Shown piece after piece: positions 27,882 to 35,764 of a stretch of DNA of 64,000 bases; position 1 is the stretch's first letter; every line of letters begins with the position of its first letter. The notes beneath the pieces are model-generated. The model ran no database searches. It worked only from the letters and a program-made list of their open reading frames with translations, and was not told the DNA's origin. The stretch is taken from assembly GCF_004319545.1 (NCBI RefSeq), contig NZ_CP036313.1:3908501-3972500 (forward strand), given 5' to 3'. This stretch comes from Desulfobacter hydrogenophilus. GTDB lineage: Bacteria > Desulfobacterota > Desulfobacteria > Desulfobacterales > Desulfobacteraceae. A program made the position numbers and the translations under genes.

Positions 27882-28007
27882 GCTACCGGTTTAAGCCGGG
27901 AAACCCCTGTAGGAAAAAGTTCTTCTGGAAGGCCCTCTTCTTTTAGATTAACGTGCTGGAAGATTCTCTTCAAATGGTTCAAACTGTCCCGCCTTAAACC
28001 GGTAGCC
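27882..28007. repeat. Inverted repeat pair, 20 of 21 bp
   Basis: Bases 27,882-27,902 (ggctaccggtttaagccgg..) and 27,987-28,007 (..ccttaaaccggtagcc) are reverse complements with one mismatch, spaced by 84 bp. The unit could be a small MITE or a stable hairpin. A minus-strand frame across it (27,761-28,099) is explained by the repeat and is not called. Confidence 0.55.
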
Positions 28008-28238
28008 CAAATAATTATCCAATCCCTAACGATGGCAGACTCTAAAATTATTACGAATATCAAATATAATCTTATCTGTTCAAGGCTGGAATAATTCAAG
28101 CATAAAGGCGACTATATTGTCTATAAGCGCCCATATTTTGGGTTTTTAGACCCACCACAATATATTAGAGTAGGGCCTCTGTTTACAGCATTGCAAACGT
28201 AATATGGTTAAATTCAAATGTTTGTATAATAGAATACG

Positions 28239-28430
28239 ATGGTTCAACAGGTTTCTTTGGGATCGACAAAAATAGAAAATCAGCAGATACTAACTAAAGC
28301 TTTTCGTGGAGGACTTGTTCCCCAAGATCCAACAGATGAACCAGCATTAGTCCTTCTTGACCGCATTAAAGCAGAACGTGAAGCCATGAAACCAAAGAAG
28401 AAAACGAAAAACAAAGGGTTTAATGACAAA
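28239..28430 (+). pseudogene. Type I restriction HsdS, C-terminal remnant
   Basis: The frame reads QQILTKAFRGGLVPQDPTDE and then PALVLLDRIKAEREAMKPKK. This is the characteristic C-terminal tail of type I restriction specificity subunits (usually ...AFRGELVPQDPNDEPASVLLERI). Only about 60 residues remain. The target-recognition domains are absent and no hsdM or hsdR is near. A shorter piece of the same tail occurs at 49,138. The 95-aa gene follows with a slight overlap, as it probably did behind the original hsdS. Confidence 0.75.
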
Positions 28431-28710
28431 CAAAGCGCAATTCAAAATAGGCGGTCTGCTCAAACTGGAAAAAGTTGGTGACTACCTTAATCTGGTGGGT
28501 AAAAAGGTCAAACTGGTATTCAAGGAAAAAGATTCTGTACTGAATACCAAGTCGTTTTTTAAAGCGGATGTTACTGGCTTGTCGGAAACAGGGACGCATC
28601 TGGTATTGGAAAATGTAAAAGCAAGGAAATACATTTTCTTTTCAATTCATATCAAAAAACGTATTGTACCGATAAACAATATCTCGATAATCCAAATTCT
28701 GGGTGAATAA
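28423..28710 (+). CDS. 95-aa Sm-like-fold small protein, copy 2
   Basis: This is the second intact copy of the 95-residue protein described at 7,407, about 90% identical. Most differences are conservative, and the beta core (KLVFKEKDSVLN, DVTGLSETGTHLVLENVK, RIVPINNISIIQILGE) is kept, which suggests the sequence has been under selection. The ATG sits inside the end of the HsdS remnant, giving the arrangement hsdS tail, 95-aa gene, hairpin (28,725-28,745), terminator, att. No ribosome binding site stronger than AAAGGG is seen. Confidence 0.65.
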   Translation: MTNKAQFKIGGLLKLEKVGDYLNLVGKKVKLVFKEKDSVLNTKSFFKADVTGLSETGTHLVLENVKARKYIFFSIHIKKRIVPINNISIIQILGE

Positions 28711-28910
28711 GGAACGTTAGAGTAAGATTGAATCCGTTTCAATCTCGTTCATGAAAAAGGGGAGTCTCAACGTCATTTTTGGGGTTCCTGCTTTCTGCGA
28801 ACTTGACATGTATCCCCAATTGAAACAACAAAAATCCCCAAAAGACCGGAAGAGGACCGGAGGCACAAAAAAAGCCCTCAAGAAAATCCCCTGAGAGCCT
28901 AAGTGGTAAA

Positions 28911-28955
28911 TGGTGCGCCCGACAGGATTCGAACCTGTGGCCTACGGATTAGAAG
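28911..28955. repeat. att site copy 2 (tRNA-Arg 3' end, 45 bp)
   Basis: This is identical to att copies 1 and 3 over 45 bp. It is followed by the island left end (aacatgatcctaacattc) and not by tRNA sequence. It is the junction between islands I and II, 21,017 bp from copy 1 and 20,718 bp from copy 3. Confidence 0.85.
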
Positions 28956-29544
28956 AACATGATCCTAACATTCTTTTCGATAACGAATTTTTCATTTCAG
29001 AACTTCATTTTCAAGCATTTTTTCATTTTACAAAACAGTTCGAAACGATGTGTGAAAAAATCAATTTTGCGTCACTCGAAACAGAAACAACATAATCCAA
29101 AATAAGATTCGATTCTTTCTCAGCTTTCCAAAAATCATTTCTAAAGGACCGGAGCCGGACCGGAAAATAATACGAACTATTCCTCTTGGATTCAACAACG
29201 ACTTGAATAGGAGAATGAGTAAGTGTAGCGGCTCGGAATAATTTAATCTGGGCTCTGTTTATACGTTAATAATATTTGAACTGACATTATCAATATCAGA
29301 AGTAGTCAACGCCTTTATTCAGAAGGTTATCGGTGACACATAATAGACATATGTGTCGCCTAACATTCCTAAATTTGCGGCTTATTTTCAGCTTTTTAGT
29401 GGTTTGGGGATTGTTTTTTGTTTCCACTTTTTTCTATATCACTCTTTTGGGTCTCGAAAAGCCTGATATAGACCCGAAATTCGTATGTTTTAGACGTAAT
29501 GTTATTTTATTTCAATTGGTTGGCGTGGCCCGACCCTATGTCCA
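28956..29544. other. Shared island left end (copy 2) and adjoining non-coding sequence
   Basis: Up to about 29,350 this matches the left end of island I and preserves the empty target site of its IS (29,264-29,280). No gene is supported; the plus-strand frame 29,333-29,659 overlaps the reverse-strand exonuclease remnant and is a shadow. Confidence 0.5.
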
Positions 29545-29631
29545 TCAATCTTTGAATTTGGCAAGGCCGATTTGGCATATTGAAGCCATATCAGCATTTG
29601 CAGTTTCCACATCAATAGCTACAAATTCCAT
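29545..29631 (-). pseudogene. DEDDh 3'-5' exonuclease, N-terminal stub
   Basis: On the minus strand an ATG at 29,631 with AAAAGGAGCAGTC upstream opens a frame reading MEFVAIDVETANADMASICQ and then IGLAKFKD before TGA. The D-x-E-T motif followed by S-x-C-Q-I-G is the classic first motif of DnaQ-type DEDDh exonucleases. Only 28 residues survive; the other catalytic motifs are missing downstream. The stub lies directly beside the left end of the TnsB/TnsC-like transposon, whose target duplication is 38 bp upstream of the start codon. Confidence 0.7.
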
Positions 29632-29957
29632 GACTGCTCCTTTTACGCATAACGGTTGAGCTAAGGGGCCGGGCTGATGAGATTCAAATAATGTAACGGT
29701 ATTATGGATTTAAGATTCTAACAAAAATGTCAAATTTGTTTTTGATTTAAACTTGTTGTAGCGAAACACCAATAAAAGCAGAGTTACAAAATAATGTAAC
29801 GGCGTAAGAAAAATTCAATAATGATCTGTGGTTTGGCGTTTTTCAAAAATGAATCAAACAGAAATCGGCGTCAAAACATATGAGGATAAAATACAGGCAG
29901 GCCAACCTCGGATTATACCAAGGATGGCCTGTTAATGCAGATAAGTTGTGGTAAGGA

Positions 29958-30620
29958 TTATTGAGGAGGGAGATCTGATATAAATTCCAGGGCAAGATTA
30001 ATATCAACAAATTGGTGGTTTAACTCCTTTGCCCTGTCCCGGCAGTCTGTACAGATTTCTTTAAATTTGCGCATATCGCCCTTAACGGACATATAAATCT
30101 GTTCAACGGCTTCCTGCTGGATATCTTTGTATTTTTCAATGAAGTCCTCGACCTCTATGGGATACAAAATCAGGGTTTTCAACCGGCTGAGTATATCAGG
30201 ATGGTTCCGGCTCAAATAAGTTCTCACATTCGGAAGTCCTGCAAATACGATGGGAACCCCGGCATCAATAATCCGTTTAAGATATGGCCAAACCCGGGTG
30301 TCCAAGTCATTGGCCTCATCTATAATGATAAAACAATTGGAGAGATTACAGATCATTTTCAGGTACTGGGGAGTTCGGCGGTAGGTGGCGGTGGCCTCAT
30401 AATTTAATTCCTTAAGTATCGCGGCCAGGGTTTCATGTATGTTGAACAGAGACTCAACCCATACAGCATGGAGCTTTTTGGGATGCAGCAATTTTAAAAA
30501 CCGAGTTTTTCCTGCACCAAAATCACCCTCCATGAGCACGCTTTGGCCTCTGTAGATCCGGTTATAAGTGGCAGCCAAGTATGAGACCCTTCGTTTATCA
30601 CTGATAAAATCCTCTTTCAT
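29958..30620 (-). CDS. AAA+ transposition ATPase (TnsC/TniB/MuB-like)
   Basis: This 220-residue ATPase probably selects the target and activates the adjacent DDE transposase. Walker A is MEGDFGAGKTRFLKL (about residues 30-44) and Walker B is NCFIIIDEAND (about 95-105). A sensor-like segment follows (VPIVFAGLPNVRTYLSRN). The start ATG at 30,620 overlaps the transposase stop (ATGA), which shows translational coupling. A longer open frame to 30,680 is not needed. It is shorter than TnsC and close in size to TniB and MuB cores. It is the last gene of the transposon's operon. Confidence 0.85.
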   Translation of the reverse strand: MKEDFISDKRRVSYLAATYNRIYRGQSVLMEGDFGAGKTRFLKLLHPKKLHAVWVESLFNIHETLAAILKELNYEATATYRRTPQYLKMICNLSNCFIIIDEANDLDTRVWPYLKRIIDAGVPIVFAGLPNVRTYLSRNHPDILSRLKTLILYPIEVEDFIEKYKDIQQEAVEQIYMSVKGDMRKFKEICTDCRDRAKELNHQFVDINLALEFISDLPPQ

Positions 30621-32284
30621 GTTATGTCTCCATGGGATGCATAAATGGCTACATGGTTCGTATTTAACGATTTTTGGCAATCAAGCATAAATGCATTGAA
30701 CAGGGCCTGATTTTTACGGTCATCCGGCTGGTTTATCTTTTTTGTGTAATCCGCGTACCTTGATTGATTATGATCAAGCACTTGTTCCGCCCGGGCCAGG
30801 GTGAGGCCCTTATGAAAAACGTCGACTAAAACAGGCCGGTCAACGGCCATATTGTGCTTTTCTAAAAGAGCGATAATGGTGTCAAGTTCATCAGGCGGCA
30901 CAGGCGAAGGTTCTGGTGCCGGCGGTCTGTCAAACGGCTTTTTTGCAATGGCTTCGCCCAACAGTATACCGTCTTCACCCTGCTCAAAAATAAAAAGCTT
31001 GTCCTTGTATTTGGATATTTTCACCGGTGTGCTTTTATGTTTGCTGAACTTATCTGCACCACGGGTCACATAATAATCGCGCTTGTCATGGCGGATGGTC
31101 CTGGTTTTGGATACGGTGGCTTTGATTTTCCTGTAGCCGTATTTCATATATTCCTGAACCTGGTCCGGGGTAAAATTCAGGGTATCTGCCTGGTTTGATA
31201 AAAAATCATCAAATTTCTGTGCCGGCACCCAGGCACTGACCACCCCGTCTTCGGTAAAATAATGTTGTGTATGATTATGTTCGTTACGATATTCGCTGAG
31301 CATAGTGCTGCTCCTTAGTTCCTGAAGGCTTATATCAAGAAGGGTTACAGTAATTTTTTCCTTTCTTCCCCGCTTGAAGTCATATTCGGTAACGGTTTTC
31401 ACAATCCTGTCCTCAAAGGCTTTGATAATACGTATTTCAAAATTGTGCAGGCTCCGGTGTGAAGATTCTAGATGTGCCTTATCTTTGGGTGAATACGCCT
31501 TTGAAAAATCCGGTGCCAAATAGAAGCCTTGCGGTGTAGAATGCTTCAGGTTAATGGCATTGATGGGGCGTTTTAGATTTAAAAATCCTTTTGCCTGGTC
31601 AGGTCTGATACCAATTTTTTGCAAAGGCAAAGGGGTACTCAACAAAAAACGGGTAAAAAGATCCACAGAGTTCAGGCTGCTTTCGGTAAAATAAAAGTCC
31701 AGAATAAACATTTTCCTGGAAGCGGTATCAAATATTTCAATTACCTGTGGTTTTTGCCAGTTACCGTGTTCATCTCTGATCCTTAAATATTGAAATTTAC
31801 AGCCGTCAACCTGGATCAAAGCAAATACCGGCACCGACTTGAAGGCATGCATTACCGGGACCTGATCCTGCTTATCCTCTTTTTCCAGGTAAAATTTGAG
31901 ATTTTCCCTTTTGACACATCGCCGAAGTGCCGGAAGACTGATGGTTCTGCCCAGCTCTTGTTCAAGCCAGTGATGATAATTTTTAATGGTTCTGGCTTTC
32001 CGGGTGATAAAAATGAATCCCTGGGATGAGGGGTCGCATGACGCCTTGACCATCTCAATAAACCGTCTTTTGGTTTGCTCATCTATTGCTCTGGGCCGTC
32101 CGCTGCACTTACGGCCTTCCATAATTCCTTTTTCAACCAGTAAAAGGGGCGCCGGGATAATTCCGGTTTTCTTGTACTGGTCCTTGTAATATTTTTTGGA
32201 CCGTCTCTTGGTAGATCCGGTTTTATTCATGATTTTTTTGTGCAGCAGTAAATGAAAGCGGTCATCAATAGTCAGGTCATCCAT
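30617..32284 (-). CDS. Mu/TnsB-type DDE transposase
   Basis: This transposase of about 555 residues has an rve core and a Mu-type C-terminal part. Motifs are a Tn7/Mu-like helix-turn-helix region (RRFIEMVKASCDPSSQGF, and LGRTISLPALRRCVKRE), the first acid in FALIQVDGCKFQYLRI, a second near GIRPDQAKGFLN, and the glutamate in SPKDKAHLESSHRSLHNFE. A barrel-like C-terminal domain follows (YYVTRGADKFSKHKSTPVKI). The ATG at 32,284 with AAGGGGGCAG upstream is chosen over the longer frame to 32,395. The gene overlaps its neighbours on both sides. It should join the TG/CA ends of the surrounding 4.35-kb transposon to new sites. Confidence 0.87.
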   Translation of the reverse strand: MDDLTIDDRFHLLLHKKIMNKTGSTKRRSKKYYKDQYKKTGIIPAPLLLVEKGIMEGRKCSGRPRAIDEQTKRRFIEMVKASCDPSSQGFIFITRKARTIKNYHHWLEQELGRTISLPALRRCVKRENLKFYLEKEDKQDQVPVMHAFKSVPVFALIQVDGCKFQYLRIRDEHGNWQKPQVIEIFDTASRKMFILDFYFTESSLNSVDLFTRFLLSTPLPLQKIGIRPDQAKGFLNLKRPINAINLKHSTPQGFYLAPDFSKAYSPKDKAHLESSHRSLHNFEIRIIKAFEDRIVKTVTEYDFKRGRKEKITVTLLDISLQELRSSTMLSEYRNEHNHTQHYFTEDGVVSAWVPAQKFDDFLSNQADTLNFTPDQVQEYMKYGYRKIKATVSKTRTIRHDKRDYYVTRGADKFSKHKSTPVKISKYKDKLFIFEQGEDGILLGEAIAKKPFDRPPAPEPSPVPPDELDTIIALLEKHNMAVDRPVLVDVFHKGLTLARAEQVLDHNQSRYADYTKKINQPDDRKNQALFNAFMLDCQKSLNTNHVAIYASHGDIT

Positions 32285-32834
32285 TATCTGCCCCCTTTGA
32301 TACAATCTTTTCGTATATGACCCGATGCCACAACAATGCTGCCTGGCGGGAGGTCTTCTGCCAATGATCATGCTGAGCCACACGGACCTGTTCAAGCATT
32401 GCCTTTACAACAGCCATGTATTCATGGGTAATTCGATCTGTCAGATCCGGTTTACTTACCGGAGCCGTTTTCTGGTCCTCAATAAATTTTTTGATATTTC
32501 GTGCGGTCAGTTCCATGCCACTGTTTATAATCGCCCTCCAGATACGGCGTTGTTCTATGGAATCCATTTGAGTAAGGGGGCGGATCTGGGATTCGTTGGC
32601 CGGCAGTTTGTCTCCAATTGGAGACAGGTTGTAAATTACTTCATAGGCTCGAATCAGCCGGTAAGCATGGGCTTTGCCCATATCCCACCGTGCCCTGGTA
32701 TATGCCTCAAATGACTCAAACAGAGCCTGCTTGTACAAACGATTCTCACGAATTTCTTTCAAGGCTTGGCCGATTTTGTAAAAACATTCTTGATTTCGAC
32801 CAATCAGGGTTTCAAGCTCAAGCAGCCGTTCCAT
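32277..32834 (-). CDS. Transposon-encoded DNA-binding-like protein (186 aa)
   Basis: This 185-186 residue basic and helical protein has no named family that I can assign. The segment WDMGKAHAYRLIRAYEVIYN followed by LPANESQIRPLTQM resembles a region common to phage and plasmid ParB-like or regulatory proteins, in which N-E-S-Q-x-R-P-L leads into a helical DNA-binding part. ATG at 32,834 has GGAGGG eight bases upstream; a GTG at 32,840 overlaps the previous stop. Placed between the CHC2 protein and the transposase in one overlapping operon, it is likely an accessory transposition or regulatory factor. Confidence 0.6.
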   Translation of the reverse strand: MERLLELETLIGRNQECFYKIGQALKEIRENRLYKQALFESFEAYTRARWDMGKAHAYRLIRAYEVIYNLSPIGDKLPANESQIRPLTQMDSIEQRRIWRAIINSGMELTARNIKKFIEDQKTAPVSKPDLTDRITHEYMAVVKAMLEQVRVAQHDHWQKTSRQAALLWHRVIYEKIVSKGADNG

Positions 32835-32836
32835 AC

Positions 32837-33193
32837 TCACTGCCCTCCCGGCATAGGCCTGCCGACCATAGCGGCAAGGGCCGTCAATTTTGCGGCCTGA
32901 ACCTGGGGTACAGTATTTATTTGTTTCAAAAACAAGACACTATCCCTAAATCCATAGCCCTTGATTTTCATGACAAGGTCAATGGTATTAAAATTTTTTT
33001 CGCATCTGAAGCACCTGGCCAGGTTCGTGGCTGGATTTACAGCGGTTTGAAATTCATTGCACAAAGGGCATAGAAAACGAAAATAACCATCTCTAATCTT
33101 GGATAGAATCTGTAAATGGTCCCTGATCAACACATCTACAGGGATATTGTTTCTCAGTTCAAATAATTGCCGGGATGAAAATCTGTTTTTCAC
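32837..33193 (-). CDS. Stand-alone CHC2-type zinc-finger protein
   Basis: This 118-residue protein resembles the DnaG N-terminal zinc-binding domain. The cysteines lie in YFRFLCPLCNEFQTAVNP and LARCFRCEKNFNTIDLVMKI, the C-P-x-C ... C-x-x-C arrangement with the typical phenylalanine-rich spacing. The N-terminal helix (IPVDVLIRDHLQIL) also fits primase zinc domains. No polymerase or Toprim domain is attached, so it is not a complete primase. It is the first gene of the overlapping transposon operon, with AAGGAGGTGTCTTGTG upstream, which is an excellent ribosome binding site. Primase-like zinc domains are uncommon in TnsB/TnsC transposons. Confidence 0.75.
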   Translation of the reverse strand: MKNRFSSRQLFELRNNIPVDVLIRDHLQILSKIRDGYFRFLCPLCNEFQTAVNPATNLARCFRCEKNFNTIDLVMKIKGYGFRDSVLFLKQINTVPQVQAAKLTALAAMVGRPMPGGQ

Positions 33194-33265
33194 AAGACAC
33201 CTCCTTATTTTTAAAATTTCAGGTGCTTTTTTATATCACCGGTTAGAGTCGCCTGTCAGTTGCCT

Positions 33266-33430
33266 CTTAAACTGAGATAGAGATTATTCTGTTGATATCT
33301 ACTTGTATTATCAGTTGGTTATCCTCATGATGTCTCTTAGAATCAAAACTCGATTAGTCTGTTAATATCCCTTTATATTACAATGAGTTATTCCAATCAT
33401 GTATCTTAAAATCTATACTCGATTAGTCGT
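33266..33430. repeat. Direct repeats of about 70 bp upstream of the transposon operon
   Basis: The motif cttaaaatc/cttagaatc ... actcgattagtctgttaatat recurs with starts at 33,266, 33,336 and 33,405 (periods 70 and 69; the third copy is partial). Copies differ at many positions. It sits between the zinc-finger gene and the CHC2 gene and could be an operator region for transposon gene expression. Confidence 0.55.
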
Positions 33431-33447
33431 TTATGCCAGAGGGTCTT

Positions 33448-33825
33448 TTATGGGAATCCCTGTATTTTTTCATTGTTATGGCTGATAACCTGGGTAACCA
33501 GATATTGAATGATAATTGCCGGCTTGATCCCGTATTCTGCTATAATGACTTCCATTGGCAAAACAGGTTTTGTCTGTTTTTGATATGAAAGCGAAGGAAG
33601 GTTCCCAGATGTTTGTTGCTCCTCAGCTTCTTCAAGTTTTTTTGCCAGATAATTGTTTTTGCAAACAGCTTTGTTTTTCCTGTTCCACTTTTCACATTGC
33701 CTTCGATGAAGCTCTTTTTGGCAAGCCGAACGACATGTTTTCTGCCGCCCTTTTTGTCTTACATCAGGGGTGAACCATTTCCGGCAAATAGAGCAAGGTC
33801 GTCTTCCACGTGAATTCTTTGCCAT
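33448..33825 (-). CDS. Small zinc-binding protein of the TnsB/TnsC-like transposon
   Basis: This 125-residue protein has an N-terminal zinc-ribbon-like part: RRPCSICRKWFTPDVRQ followed by KTCRSACQKELHRRQCEKW. The spacing resembles the treble-clef zinc fingers found in small transposon- and phage-borne proteins. The middle is basic and helical (NRKNKAVCKNNYLAKKLEEA) and the C-terminus is hydrophobic (GIKPAIIIQYLVTQVI). An ATG at 33,825 is preceded by GGAGAAGAAATA. It is separated from the rest of the transposon genes by the 70-bp direct repeats, suggesting its own expression. A regulatory role is inferred only from position. Confidence 0.6.
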   Translation of the reverse strand: MAKNSRGRRPCSICRKWFTPDVRQKGRQKTCRSACQKELHRRQCEKWNRKNKAVCKNNYLAKKLEEAEEQQTSGNLPSLSYQKQTKPVLPMEVIIAEYGIKPAIIIQYLVTQVISHNNEKIQGFP

Positions 33826-34217
33826 TATTTCTTCTCCAAAATTTGAATCAGGGAGATTATATGTACCAAATTTTGAAAGAAGCAGCGGCGAGGTCTATCG
33901 GCGGGATAGGCGGGGTATGATTTTTTATTTGATTGGCGGGATATAGCGGCGGGATATCTGCCCGTTACATTATTTCGTCATGAAACTGCGGGGTACGCGT
34001 TACACTTTTTGAATCTTACCACCGGGCTGATAAGCAATCCCTGCCACGAAGCTATATATTTTTAGTTTAGATAATTTTTTTGAAAAAGCAGCTCTACTCT
34101 AGCCCGATCCGTCTTTAGCGATGGGTTATGTCGTTTAATAGATTGTTAACTCAATTAGGCATCCATACGTCGGTAAATCTTCAGTACCTCCCAAAATTTT
34201 TGAGGCTTCAGCATATA

Positions 34218-34406
34218 CCCTAACGTTGCATTAAATAAGCACCATTAAATAGGAAGAAGGCTGCTATCATTATGGGAAACCATTTTTTCAGAATAATTCA
34301 GGACCTCACCAAAAGTGAAGTCCTGGAAATTGCTCAAAAAACCTGGAAAAGCTTGATTGGGAAGGGTCATAGGCTTATTTACTAACTTTTTTATGCAACG
34401 TTAGGG
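34218..34406. mobile_element. MITE of 189 bp with TA flanks (IS630/mariner-type)
   Basis: Perfect inverted ends ccctaacgttgca / tgcaacgttaggg, flanked by TA on each side (34,216-34,217 and 34,407-34,408), define a small non-autonomous element. TA duplication points to IS630/mariner-type mobilisation. A 37-codon frame inside (34,272, MGNHFFRIIQDL...) may be leftover transposase sequence. No matching full-length element is in the window. Confidence 0.7.
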
Positions 34407-34502
34407 TAAAATTAATTGAAAGCACATCATTCAAAAGTTTTTTGAACCTTTAAAAAGAAGGAGACCCTTGCTGTCCGGTTCACTCGCTTGTTATCTGATT
34501 TT

Positions 34503-35150
34503 TTATTTAATTGGTCGCATGCTAAATCCGAATCCCGAATTATCATAAATGGCTAATCGCCCATTACTCTCAATTAAGTAATATTCTCCAAAATCATTGC
34601 CTACTTTTTCCTCAAAGCGTAATTTCCCTGACTGTTTCTTTTGAATCATTTCTTTTTCAGAACCGCTTCCATCTTTAAATTTACTAACCATTATTATTTT
34701 GCCATTTTTTTTGAGGAGTGTATATTTTGCAGCAACATAAGGAGACTCATCAAGCCATTCACCAATTATTTCAGCAGATGAATTTTTGGGTTTGCTCATT
34801 AATGCTTTTTCTTCTTCTATTGTCGTTCCCAAAATTTCAACTTTCAAATTAGGATTAAAATGACTTGTAGCCCATGCACCTGCACCCGGTGTCATGCCTG
34901 GTAATAAATAACAGATGAATATACGGTCATACTTTATAGGTTCGTCTTGCCGTAACTTTAATGCAAATTTTTGTAAAAAATCCTTCGATACTTTTTGCTC
35001 AAGCTTTATATCTATGCTTAATTTAATACTTCCCATACTCGATTTTTCTATAATTATGTAACTGACACCATGAAATGATTTGGCAAATGCTGATACAGTA
35101 GGAAATAATAAAAAAGTCGCGATTACCAATATTACCAATTTGTTCTTCAT
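34503..35150 (-). CDS. Exported hypothetical protein
   Basis: This 215-residue protein has a clear signal peptide: MKNKLVILVIATFLLFP then TVSAFAKS, with an A-x-A-type cleavage site near residue 23. The mature part is soluble, with alternating strands (HGVSYIIIEKSSMGSIKLSI, YDRIFICYLLPGMTPGAGAW) and a C-terminal beta-meander (KYTLLKKNGKIIMVSKF, GEYYLIESNGRLAIYD). I recognise no family. The ATG at 35,150 has AAGGAGGATCAA upstream, an excellent ribosome binding site; the frame extends six codons further. It stands alone between a MITE and the IS91-like element and is AT-rich. Confidence 0.75.
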   Translation of the reverse strand: MKNKLVILVIATFLLFPTVSAFAKSFHGVSYIIIEKSSMGSIKLSIDIKLEQKVSKDFLQKFALKLRQDEPIKYDRIFICYLLPGMTPGAGAWATSHFNPNLKVEILGTTIEEEKALMSKPKNSSAEIIGEWLDESPYVAAKYTLLKKNGKIIMVSKFKDGSGSEKEMIQKKQSGKLRFEEKVGNDFGEYYLIESNGRLAIYDNSGFGFSMRPIK

Positions 35151-35258
35151 TTGATCCTCCTTTGTCATTAACAGATAATATTTAAATCACTGGCTTGTCC
35201 AGTGTATTGGTTTGTTCAATGGCCACGGGGTAGTGGGGTGGAAAATTCGCCTTTGACT

Positions 35259-35329
35259 ACGGCTGAAGCTTTGCTTCGCTTTGTCCGACATAACGAAGTT
35301 TTGCGGCAGCGAAGCAAAGCTTCAGCCGT
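35259..35329. repeat. Perfect 22-bp inverted repeat (large hairpin)
   Basis: acggctgaagctttgcttcg.. (35,259-35,280) pairs exactly with ..cgaagcaaagcttcagccgt (35,308-35,329), leaving a 27-base loop. It lies 5' of the exported protein gene and next to the IS91-like element. It could be a bidirectional terminator or a dispersed palindromic repeat; no T-run follows. Confidence 0.65.
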
Positions 35330-35482
35330 ACCATATTATCGGGTAATTTGCCAGCCCGCCCCCGTGTGTCCAATGTGAACTAAAAGCGTTTTATCATATA
35401 GTCCCGCCCACAGAAAAGGCACGACAATTAGATCCACCAAAATCTTTTGGTAATGCTGAACCGGTTGTTTCAACGAGCGGGA

Positions 35483-35764
35483 TTATTGATAAAACGTTGT
35501 TGAACAGAGCCGGTGGTCAGGGCCGGTAACGAGTGTTTTCACTATGGGGTTTATATCGATTGCTGGCAGACTGTGCAAGGATAATTTGGTGTGATTTTGA
35601 TGGTAAATGCTCAACGATTCGGTTTTGAACTGCTGCATATATTCTGCTCTACGGATATAGGCGGTACTTGTTTGTATTGTGCCGGGTTTTCGACGCACCT
35701 CATGGGTATGGCCTGAAGCCATTGCCTTTGCCACAAGTTGTTTTAGATCAAAGATTAGGGTCAA
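35483..35764 (-). CDS. Small trailing ORF of the IS91-like element, copy A
   Basis: This 93-residue frame opens with a TTG that overlaps the transposase stop (TTGA at 35,761-35,764). The product has a basic, mixed sequence (HTHEVRRKPGTIQTSTAYIR) and no family I know. It is conserved only in the sense that both copies of the element are identical. It may be translated by coupling, or it may be just the sequence next to the replication origin end. Low confidence as a gene. Confidence 0.3.
   Translation of the reverse strand: MTLIFDLKQLVAKAMASGHTHEVRRKPGTIQTSTAYIRRAEYMQQFKTESLSIYHQNHTKLSLHSLPAIDINPIVKTLVTGPDHRLCSTTFYQ

Larger units (their letters stand above)
7894..28955. mobile_element. Integrated island I (between att copies 1 and 2)
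   Basis: The segment is bounded by two direct 45-bp copies of the tRNA-Arg 3' end. Its left end (7,939-9,874, not counting the inserted IS4-family element) is about 93-95% identical by eye to the left end of island II. Its right end carries an HsdS remnant, the 95-aa gene and a terminator, as in island II. Cargo is one IS and the five-gene operon with the 3,611-aa protein. No integrase gene is visible inside, so mobility would depend on the integrase of island II or another copy. Confidence 0.7.
29675..34021 (-). mobile_element. TnsB/TnsC-like (Mu/Tn7-type) transposon, 4,347 bp
   Basis: The left end reads tgatgagattcaaataatg and the right end, in reverse complement, tggtaagattcaaaaagtg, both running on into taacg. 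They start with TG and share 19 of 24 bases. Flanks carry ccgggc on both sides (29,669-29,674 and 34,022-34,027), a probable 6-bp target duplication. Further copies of the core aataatgtaacg lie near 29,790 and, inverted, near 33,962: transposase-binding sites expected of this group. Inside are five minus-strand genes: zinc protein, CHC2 protein, a 186-aa protein, DDE transposase and AAA ATPase. Confidence 0.82.

Noticed and set aside
27761..28099. 112-codon minus-strand ORF
   Set aside because: It runs through the inverted repeat pair, has no ribosome binding site and no family resemblance.
29333..29659. 108-codon plus-strand ORF
   Set aside because: It overlaps the reverse-strand DEDDh exonuclease stub, which has a real motif and ribosome binding site.
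33266..33430. Tandem repeats that could suggest a CRISPR array
   Set aside because: The period is about 70 bp and copies differ throughout; there are no short identical repeats with unique spacers and no cas genes.
29675..34021. CRISPR-associated transposon
   Set aside because: TnsB/TnsC-like genes are present, but there is no TniQ, no Cas effector and no array.
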